From: Myxococcota bacterium
Lineage (GTDB): Bacteria; Myxococcota; UBA727; JAHDBA01
Length of the DNA stretch: 38,609 nt
Assembly (NCBI GenBank): GCA_020627505.1
Contig: JAHDGS010000012.1
Coordinates: forward strand, 1 to 38,609
Reading direction: 5' to 3'
The notes under the pieces are model-generated. The model did no database searches. It saw only the letters and a list, made by a program, of their open reading frames with translations, and was not told the origin of the DNA. Positions 17,408 through 25,800 of the stretch are shown piece by piece; position 1 is the stretch's first letter, and every line of letters starts with the position of its first letter. A program made the position numbers and the translations under genes.

Positions 17408-18844
17408 TTGAACGTGTTTGCTTTTTCTGAGCCCAAAGATGTCATCATTGTCGGAAGCGGTCCGAATGGACTGGCAGCTGGTATCCGACTGACAGAGGCA
17501 GGTTTATCTGTCGGTATCCTTGAAGCACACCATACGATTGGTGGTGGTACACGGACTGCTGAATTAACAGGCCCTGGGCTGTTGCATGATGTGTGCTCTG
17601 CTGTCCACCCAGCTGGTTATTTGTCGCCATATTTAAAAACGTTGCCGCTTGAAGCACATGGTGTTGAATGGTTGTTTCCGGAAGCCTCTGTGGCACATCC
17701 GCTTGATTCCGGAGAGGCCATATTACTTCATGAATCTGTTGAACAGACTGCTGCACAGCTCGGGAAAGATCGAAAGACTTATCAAGACCTAATGGGATAT
17801 TTTTCGGCACACGGTGCTGATATTTTGAAAGATTCAATGGCAGGTGTTGGCGTGCCTTCAAAACCACTCCCTTTTTTGCGTTTTGGGTTACATGGCGGTT
17901 TGCCTGCTCACGCACTTGCGCGAATATTGTTTCGAACGCAAGCGGCACGCGCTTTATTTGCAGGTTGTGCGGCGCACAGCATTTTGCCTTTCTCGAAACT
18001 GACGACGGGCGCAATGGGATTGATGTTCTTATTGATGGGACATCTCTGTCGCTGGCCAATTATCAAAGGCGGATCGCAACGCTTAGCGGAAGGATTGGCT
18101 TCGATATTTCGTGCCCAAGGTGGTGAGATATTATGTGATGCACGCGTGACGACTTTTCAAGATATTCCAAACGCAAAGTATGTTCTATTTGATACCGATC
18201 CAAAACAACTCGCCGACATTGCTGAAGCAGAATTGCCTAAAAGCTATGTTGATAAGCTCAGGCGTTTTAACTTTGGCCCGGGAATCTTTAAAGTCGATAT
18301 AAAGCTCGACGAGCCCATCCCATGGCGAAACAAAAACTGTGCAAAGGCGTCAACTGTACATTTGGGGGGAACTCTTGAAGAAATTGCAGCAGGAGAACGT
18401 GATGCCTGGGAAGGGCGGCATCCGCAAACACCATATGTTTTGTTGGCGCAACAAAGTGTACTCGATGAGACACGTTCATCAGATGGGACCCATAATGCAT
18501 GGGCGTATTGTCATGTACCTGCACATTCGACGGTTGATATGACTAACATTATTACGTCTCAAATAGAGCGGTTTGCACCAGGGTTCCGAGACACGATTGT
18601 ACAAACGCATACAATGTCCTGTCAGGACTTTTATACATATAATCGCAATTACTGCGGTGGTGCGATTACGGGTGGGGCAACGGATATCACACAACTTTTT
18701 ACGCGCCCAGTTGGACTCTTTAATCCATATCAAACGCCAAATCAGAAAATATGGATATGTTCGGCATCGACACCACCTGGCGGTGGTGTCCACGGAATGT
18801 GTGGTTTTCATACGGCGAATAGGCTGCTTCAACACATGAAGTGA
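17408..18844 (+). CDS. FAD-dependent oxidoreductase, phytoene desaturase (CrtI)/RetSat-like
   Basis: N-terminal dinucleotide-binding VIIVGSGPNGLAAGIRLTEAGLSVGILEAHHTIGGGTRT; alternative GTG start at 17414. Confidence 0.88.
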   Translation: MNVFAFSEPKDVIIVGSGPNGLAAGIRLTEAGLSVGILEAHHTIGGGTRTAELTGPGLLHDVCSAVHPAGYLSPYLKTLPLEAHGVEWLFPEASVAHPLDSGEAILLHESVEQTAAQLGKDRKTYQDLMGYFSAHGADILKDSMAGVGVPSKPLPFLRFGLHGGLPAHALARILFRTQAARALFAGCAAHSILPFSKLTTGAMGLMFLLMGHLCRWPIIKGGSQRLAEGLASIFRAQGGEILCDARVTTFQDIPNAKYVLFDTDPKQLADIAEAELPKSYVDKLRRFNFGPGIFKVDIKLDEPIPWRNKNCAKASTVHLGGTLEEIAAGERDAWEGRHPQTPYVLLAQQSVLDETRSSDGTHNAWAYCHVPAHSTVDMTNIITSQIERFAPGFRDTIVQTHTMSCQDFYTYNRNYCGGAITGGATDITQLFTRPVGLFNPYQTPNQKIWICSASTPPGGGVHGMCGFHTANRLLQHMK

Positions 18845-18871
18845 TTCAAAATGAGATCCGTCATCTGACCG

Positions 18872-18900
18872 TTGTCAGAATTATACGCTATTCATATAAT
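18872..18900 (+). promoter_or_regulatory. Sigma70-type promoter
   Basis: TTGTCA (18872-18877) - 17 nt - TATAAT (18895-18900), 5 nt before ATG of the DUF2147 gene. Confidence 0.7.
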
Positions 18901-18905
18901 GACGT

Positions 18906-19403
18906 ATGTCATTTCGAATAATACTTATCATTTTGTCATTCACATTACTAAGTCCTTCACTACTCGCTTCAGCAACAGGCTATTGGACGATGCATGACCC
19001 TGATAGTGGAACAGCGAAAGCGATTATCAAACTGAGCGAACAAAAAGGTCAATTGGTTGGCCACATTGTTGATATTTACTGCACAACAGAATGTGATAAG
19101 AATGCCGATTTGTTTGGTCAAAAAGTGGTGTGGGGCCTGAAGCCAAAAAATGCAAAAGAGTGGCATAAAGGCGAACTCCTCGACGCGTATAACGAAAAAC
19201 AATATCGCGCTGCTTTAAGGCGAATCTCTGCCAAAAAAATGGCACTCCGGGCGTATCTTGGTTTTTCATTTTTTGGAAAGACAATCGAGCTAACCCGAAC
19301 GACTGAACCCCTTGGGCCAACATTGAGTCATCATTGGCCGGCTTCTTACCTCGAACGGCGGGCGAAAACAAAGATGCCTGCTATCGCGATGCAGTCAAAA
19401 TAA
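18906..19403 (+). CDS. DUF2147-family exported protein
   Basis: Signal peptide; GYWTMHDPDSGTAKAIIKL, GLKPKNAKEWHKGELLDAYNEKQY. Confidence 0.75.
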   Translation: MSFRIILIILSFTLLSPSLLASATGYWTMHDPDSGTAKAIIKLSEQKGQLVGHIVDIYCTTECDKNADLFGQKVVWGLKPKNAKEWHKGELLDAYNEKQYRAALRRISAKKMALRAYLGFSFFGKTIELTRTTEPLGPTLSHHWPASYLERRAKTKMPAIAMQSK

Positions 19404-19421
19404 GATTGTCATGGTGTGAAC

Positions 19422-20069
19422 TTATTCTCGTCGCTCAAGTCGGCCATTCATAATTGTGTATCTATTTTCGGAAAAAACATGCGCATCATCTTGGTGATGG
19501 GTGACGAAGAGACTAGCTATCGACGCTTGATTAAGAATCGAAATCAATTCATCTCGAATGGTATGCCGTGTTTGTTCATCAAGTCCACTAAATGGTTCAT
19601 CAAGTAAAAGGACGCTTGGTTTTCGGGCGAGACTTCTTGCAAGGGCAACACGCTGTCTTTGACCACCAGATAGTTCGTGTGGATAGCGCTTCTCGAAACC
19701 AGAAAGTTTGATGAGCGCGAGCATATCTTCGACAATATCCTTCTTCGGTTGATGTTTTGCTAGGCCAAAAGCGATATTTTTTTCGATTGTCATGTGCGGA
19801 AAAAGTGCACCATTTTGAAAGACGAAGCCAATGTTATTAGGCGTTGTTATCTTTTTTGGTGTCACATACGGTATTTCGTCAAGAGAGACGCGCCCGGCTT
19901 GAATTGATTCAAGTCCTGCAATAATTCTCAGAAGCGTGCTTTTGCCACAACCACTTTCACCAAGAATACTCATTCTTTCACCAGCGCCGAGTTCAAAAGA
20001 AAGTTCATTGAGAACGTGCGTGTCGTTCGCATAGGATTTTCGAATATGTTGAACAGAAAGCTGAGTCAT
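19422..20069 (-). CDS. fbpC: Fe(III)-type ABC transporter ATP-binding protein
   Basis: Walker A GESGCGKST, signature LSGGQRQRVALARSLA, Walker B LLLDEPFSGLD; context. Confidence 0.85.
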   Translation of the reverse strand: MTQLSVQHIRKSYANDTHVLNELSFELGAGERMSILGESGCGKSTLLRIIAGLESIQAGRVSLDEIPYVTPKKITTPNNIGFVFQNGALFPHMTIEKNIAFGLAKHQPKKDIVEDMLALIKLSGFEKRYPHELSGGQRQRVALARSLARKPSVLLLDEPFSGLDEQTRHTIRDELISILNQASIASLFVTHHQDDAHVFSENRYTIMNGRLERRE

Positions 20070-20080
20070 GGGATTTACAA

Positions 20081-21673
20081 TTAAGATTTTAAAAGACGTG
20101 TTGAAATGAGAATAGGGGGTACGCTAATCAGAATAAGTAGACAACCGGGTACCGCAGCCAAGCCTATCATTTCATCAGAAGCATAAGCATAAGCTGACAC
20201 AGCAAGTGTCGAAATATCGTCAGGCTTCAATAAGAGTGTGAGGGGCAGCTCTTTCATGAAATCGATGATGACCATGACGAAGCCGAAAAAGAGTGCACCT
20301 TTCATCAGTGGTATGTGTACGAACATAATGCGCTTAAGACGTGAGACGCCAAGCATGAAAGCAGCTGTTTCAAGTTCTCCAGCGGTCGACTGATAAACGG
20401 CAATCAATGGTCGATAGGCAATCGATAAGAACTTGATGGTTGCAGCAAAAATGAGTGGGATCATTGTCTGCAAGTTCAAGTTCAGTCCGAAAAGCGATTC
20501 ACAGATCTCATTCAGTGCGAACCATAAACTGAGTGTGAACAGTGCAAGCAATGCGCCAGGAATGAGGTAACCAAAGAAGGTGAGCTCGAAACTCAGCTGT
20601 GGTAGTTTGGGGCTCGCGTACATTTTGAAAAGGATCCACAGAAAGGCAATCGTCGTTGCACAGCATCCGACACATAACGCGATATAAACCGTATCCCAAA
20701 GTATCTTGAGCAACTCTGTATGAGGAAAATCACTCGCATTTTGTAGAACCCAAGTCATAATTTGATAGAGTGGTATCACCAGCGATAAAATAATCGGACA
20801 TAAAATAAAAAACAGACCAGATGTCCATATTTGAGTAGAAGGCCTCTCTTTTGTATATGTCGAACGCGTTGTTTGATAATAATCACGTTGGCTTTGATAA
20901 CGAGAAACGAAGGCGGCTGCGGCTAAGACGCTCAGGCTAATAAAAAGGCCAAGTCGAATTGCTGCGACCATATCGCCAAGTCCAAACCAAGTTCGAAATA
21001 ATCCAACCGTCATTGTTTGAATATTGAAGTAGTGAGATGCACCATAGTCGCCGAGGGTTTCCATCAGAACGAGGAGCAGTCCACCTAAAATCGCTGGTAT
21101 CGCGAGTGGCAAGTCGATACGAAAGATCGTTGCTTGAATTGACTGGCCCAGCATTCGGGCAGCTTGTCGAAGTTCTTGATCGATCGTGGAAAACGCAAGA
21201 TAGGCGACTGTAAAAATATATGGGAATAGTGCGAAAGCCAAGATACACGACAATCCGAATATGTTGAGAATATCAACATAACCGATGCCAAACATGGACA
21301 AAACGTGTGTCAGCGTACCGGAGAAATCAAAAAGCCCAGCGTAGGCATACGCCATCATGTATTTAGGGATGGCCAGAGGTAATATGAGCAGCGCTTTTAA
21401 TAAACCGTCAAAAGGAAATGCATATCGACTTAAAAACCATGCTGAGGGGATAGAAAGAAGGCTTGCCCATGTCAGTGTCAGTATGCTTAATAAGACTGAG
21501 TTTCTGATGTACTGGCTCAGCAAATGTTCCGAAATGTGTGCCCATGATTCTGCTGGTCCCAGGAACGTTGGCAGTCCCGTCAATATCGGGCTTAGCACGA
21601 TAGCAAAACAAAAAAGAGCCAGCACAAAGAATGTGCGGCTCTTTTGGTGGTTGAATCGTGTTTCTACTTCCAT
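20081..21673 (-). CDS. fbpB: Fe(III)-type ABC transporter permease (fused two-domain)
   Basis: About 12 TM segments; EAA-like loops DQELRQAARMLGQSIQATIFRIDLPLAIPA and AGELETAAFMLGVSRLKRIMFVHIPLMKGA. Confidence 0.87.
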   Translation of the reverse strand: MEVETRFNHQKSRTFFVLALFCFAIVLSPILTGLPTFLGPAESWAHISEHLLSQYIRNSVLLSILTLTWASLLSIPSAWFLSRYAFPFDGLLKALLILPLAIPKYMMAYAYAGLFDFSGTLTHVLSMFGIGYVDILNIFGLSCILAFALFPYIFTVAYLAFSTIDQELRQAARMLGQSIQATIFRIDLPLAIPAILGGLLLVLMETLGDYGASHYFNIQTMTVGLFRTWFGLGDMVAAIRLGLFISLSVLAAAAFVSRYQSQRDYYQTTRSTYTKERPSTQIWTSGLFFILCPIILSLVIPLYQIMTWVLQNASDFPHTELLKILWDTVYIALCVGCCATTIAFLWILFKMYASPKLPQLSFELTFFGYLIPGALLALFTLSLWFALNEICESLFGLNLNLQTMIPLIFAATIKFLSIAYRPLIAVYQSTAGELETAAFMLGVSRLKRIMFVHIPLMKGALFFGFVMVIIDFMKELPLTLLLKPDDISTLAVSAYAYASDEMIGLAAVPGCLLILISVPPILISTRLLKS

Positions 21674-22767
21674 CCGACTTGATCGAAAATTTTGACCGCT
21701 TCGGCGTTGTACTTACCAAGATTGGAAAGCGGTAGTGTATCTTCTTTAAAATCACCCCAGCTTTTGAGGAGCGGACTCAGTTCAGCCTTCGGATTGACCG
21801 GGTATTCATAGTTTGCAGCAGAGAATTTATTTTGAACTTCAATACTTGTCAGGTACTCTAAAAATTCTTGTGCTTCTTTCACATGTGGTGCTGTTTTGAG
21901 CACACCGGCGCCGCTGATGTTAATATGGGTCCCGGCGGCTTTTCCTGGTTCCTTGAGTCCAACTGCCTGGTACTCAGGGAAAATAAGCCCGACAGCTTCT
22001 CCTGCACTCTTTTCATTTTCATCTTTAGAGTTCAATAATTTGCCAAGATAATAAGTGTTTATAATTGCAATATCTGCAACACCAGCTGCCACAGCTTTAA
22101 CTTGATCTCGGTCATTTCCTTTAGGTGATCGAGCCATGTTGGACAAAATATTTTGCGCCCAACGTGTCACAAACTCATGGTCATCCTTCGCAATCATAGA
22201 TGCCAAAAGGCTTTGGTTATAGATATTACTTGAAGAGCGAACGGCTATTTTGCCTTTCCATTTTGGATTAGCAAGGTCTTGATAGGTTTTGATTTCGGAC
22301 GGTTTGACTCTACTATTTGCGTAAGCAATGACACGCGCTCGCTTTGTTAAGCCAAACCATTGACTGTTTTCATCTCTCAAGTGAGAAGGGACATTTTTTT
22401 TGAGCATATCAGAATCGATACTTTGCAGTAGACCTTTTTGTTGTGCCCGATAAAGACGAGCCACATCAGAAGTGATGAATACATCGGCAGGACTTTTATC
22501 ACCTTCGCGCTCGAGACGAGCGAGCAACTCATCTGCTTTTGCATTTACGACATTGATGTGAATGCCTGTTTTCGTTTCAAAATCTTTAAAGATCTCTTTG
22601 TCGACTTCATAATGTCGGTGGGTATAGACATTGATTTCCTTCTTTGCAGCTTTGTCGGCTTGTGTCGCTTGCTGTTTAGAAGCTGCCCGTTCAGGCTTTG
22701 GATCACTGGTTTTATTACAAGCAATGATGGGCACGGTCATGAGAAGCAGAAGTCGGATATATTGCAT
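21664..22767 (-). CDS. fbpA: Fe(III) ABC transporter substrate-binding lipoprotein
   Basis: Lipobox VPIIACN; INVYTHRHYEVDKEIFKDFETKTGIHINVVNAKADELLARLEREGDKSPADVFITSD. Confidence 0.9.
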   Translation of the reverse strand: MQYIRLLLLMTVPIIACNKTSDPKPERAASKQQATQADKAAKKEINVYTHRHYEVDKEIFKDFETKTGIHINVVNAKADELLARLEREGDKSPADVFITSDVARLYRAQQKGLLQSIDSDMLKKNVPSHLRDENSQWFGLTKRARVIAYANSRVKPSEIKTYQDLANPKWKGKIAVRSSSNIYNQSLLASMIAKDDHEFVTRWAQNILSNMARSPKGNDRDQVKAVAAGVADIAIINTYYLGKLLNSKDENEKSAGEAVGLIFPEYQAVGLKEPGKAAGTHINISGAGVLKTAPHVKEAQEFLEYLTSIEVQNKFSAANYEYPVNPKAELSPLLKSWGDFKEDTLPLSNLGKYNAEAVKIFDQVGWK

Positions 22768-22783
22768 AAAGATCTCCTCTTAT

Positions 22784-22802
22784 TGATAATGATTATCATT
22801 TT
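22784..22802. promoter_or_regulatory. Fur box
   Basis: TGATAATGATTATCATTTT, near-perfect match to GATAATGATTATCATTATC, between divergent fbpA and the C25 protease gene. Confidence 0.85.
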
Positions 22803-22895
22803 TAAGTCTTAAGTAAAGCTGTTCTGTCGGGGCTTGATCTTTTTGCCCATTGTGCGATCCGTTCCCTCATTAGTTTTTTACAAAAGGTTTTACAA

Positions 22896-25800
22896 ATGAA
22901 TCGTGTAATGCACGCTTCCACTGCCACATTTGCCTGTTTAATGGTGATGGCTGGGAGCACACTCCATGCGGCGACAGATCTGTTCGGCACAACACTTGGC
23001 TCTGCAAGCAGCGCAGCCAATCAGTTGTTTTCTCTTGATGTTTCAGCTGTCTCAGGTGTGACCATAGGTGACTTTGTCGAGATCGAAAACACAGACTTCC
23101 GAGGCGACTTTAGCGGAACAACAGAAAGTGTGTTGGTCGCATTTGGTTCGACAACAGGCCCATCGGCATCGATCGGTGTGGTCGGCGCCGATAGTTCCGC
23201 ATGGCAAGGACCTGATGCATCTGCTGATGGTATCACTGTTCAAGTGATCGATATCGGTGGTGGTACACCTGGTATCAACGTATTTGTGAGCCCAACGACA
23301 GATGTCAATTTCTCACCAACTGGTATGCCAAATGGCTGGTGGTGGAATCTGAGAATAGATGTCAATCTGTCTGTGCCTGTTTGTGGTGATGGTTTGATTC
23401 AAGGCTCAGAAGAATGTGATGACATGAATACGACGCCTGGAGATGGCTGTGATGCGATGTGTGACATTGAAAGTGGCTGGTCATGTGCCGGTGAGCCGTC
23501 GGTATGCACCCCGCCGGAAGATTGTTTTGATGGCATTGATAATGACGGTGATGGCAACATCGACTGTGATGATCGAGAATGTGGTGTCGACCCGTTTCCG
23601 CTTTCAAACGGCATCGATGCTGACTTTGTTGAAGGACAAGATAACTTTACAACAGGTACCCCAGGCTTGTCTGCTAATGAGTACACAGACGTATACGATA
23701 TGGCCTTCGATCCATTAACTGGAAAGGTCTTCGTCTCAGATCTTGGTAATAGCCGTGTGCTGAGATACGAATCTGTGAAAGCATTTGTACAAAATCAAGA
23801 TGCCGAAGCTGTTTTCGGACAACCCGATTTTGTATCTAATACGCCACGCACAACACAGAATGGTTTGAGCGGAAATACAGGTATTGATGTTTGTTCTGAT
23901 GGGACACTCTGGGTGACTGATTGGGGAAATAACCGTGTCTTGCGCTTCGATAACGCTGGAACAAAGGCAACATTTGCAAATGCTGATGCAGTTCTTGGAC
24001 AAGCTGATTTTACGACGAATACGAACGCACTCACACAGAATCGAATGTTCAACCCGGTTGATGCCTACTGTGACCCGGACGGCTCGACGTTGTGGGTTGC
24101 AGACGCAAATAACGATAGAATACTTCGTTTTGATAATGCTTCGTCAAAAGCCAATGGCGCAAATGCTGATGGTGTTTTAGGCCAACTCAATTTTACATCC
24201 AGTAATACAGGACCAACACAAACACAAATGAATAGCGCACTTGGACTTTGTGTCATCGGCACAACACTGTTTGCGTCAGATTTAGCGGATAATCGAATCT
24301 TAGTATGGGAGGACGCCGCGTCTCTTTCGAACGGTGCACCAGCTGACAAAGTGCTCGGACAACCCAATTTTACCGCTAATGCACCTGGTACAAGTGCCAC
24401 GAGTCTTAATGGACCGAGATTATTGCATGTCGACGAGTTTAATAATCTTTATGCGTTAGATGATAATAACGAACGGGCACTCATCTTCTATGAGATACTG
24501 AAAGCGAGTCAATTTTCAGAACCCGCAGATGTTGTTCTTGGGCAGCCAAATATGACAACAAGTGGTGCGAATACGACGCAGAGTGGTTTGAATAATCCAC
24601 GTGGTTTATATTTTTTGCAGGATAATGGTGTGCGGTTTTTCAACATCATGGACCGAGGAAACCATAGAATAATGACTTGGGGTATCCGTTATGACACAGA
24701 TGATAATATGATTCTAACAGATTTTCTGCGCGGAGAAGACCCAGCAGGGACAGGGACTCTGTCTTTTAACATCACATATGATCCACCAGATGACGGTGCG
24801 ACGATTTCCGTGATCAATGCAGCAACAGGTGAGTTTCAAATAGAGCCGGACGCATGTTTTATTGGTGATGATACAGCAGTTGAATTTGAATACTCTGTCA
24901 CCAATGGAAATGGATGCGTTGAATTTGTTAATGCATGCAGTATCGTGCGCCATGTTGAGACATGTGTATGTGGCGACGGGATTTTGCAGAGTGGTGAAGA
25001 ATGTGATGACGGTGATACAGGTAATGGCGACGGATGTTCGTCCTTGTGCACGGTCGAAGGCGGCTGGAAATGCGAAGGAGAGCCATCGACTTGTACGGAG
25101 ATTGAATGTGGAGATGGGTTGCTCGAAGGAACGGAACAGTGTGATGACGGTGATCTATTTGATGGTGATGGCTGCTCATCATTATGTACAATTGAAGCAG
25201 GCTGGGAATGTAACGGGGCTTCTCCGTCAACATGCAACTTGATTTGTAGTAATGGTGCATTGGATCCAGGCGAATCATGTGATGATACGAATACGATGCC
25301 CGGTGATGGCTGTGATGAGAATTGCCAAGTTGAGTGCGGCTTCACGTGTAATAACTCACCGATGCCGTCAGTATGTTCTGGAATGGCATGTGTTGGTTGT
25401 TTAGGCGGCAGTGCAAATGGAATACTCGAAATGGGAGAAGAGTGTGATGATGACAACGCATTTAATGATGATGGTTGTAGTCAAGATTGCTTACTAGAAG
25501 AAAAATGTGGAGACGGTACGCGTACAGGATCTGAGCAATGTGATGATGGAAATGTAACCAAAGATGACGGCTGCACATACTGTGAGGTCGATTTAGGTGC
25601 GACGTGTACTGGTGCCAATGAAGTGACTCTTGTGGATATGAGTTTTGAAATTCCTATAGGGAGTGCCAGTTGCACACAATACACAAGTGCCGACAATTTA
25701 GGCGCTTGGTTTGTCGATAGTGGTGAGGTGAAGTTGTGTCTTGATGATGACTTTGGAGGCTCGGTGGCTTGCCCAGTAGGGGCTCAATGTATGGACTTAC

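Noticed and set aside
17445-18059. 204-aa antisense ORF
   Set aside because: Opposite a clearly coding CrtI-like gene; no protein-like motifs
24836-25456. 206-aa antisense ORF rich in Ser/Pro/His
   Set aside because: Antisense of the DUF4215 repeats; periodic composition is inherited from the sense repeats
24969-25607. Periodic repeats that could look like a CRISPR array
   Set aside because: Repeats are in-frame, degenerate and encode Cys-rich units; no identical repeats or unique spacers of fixed length
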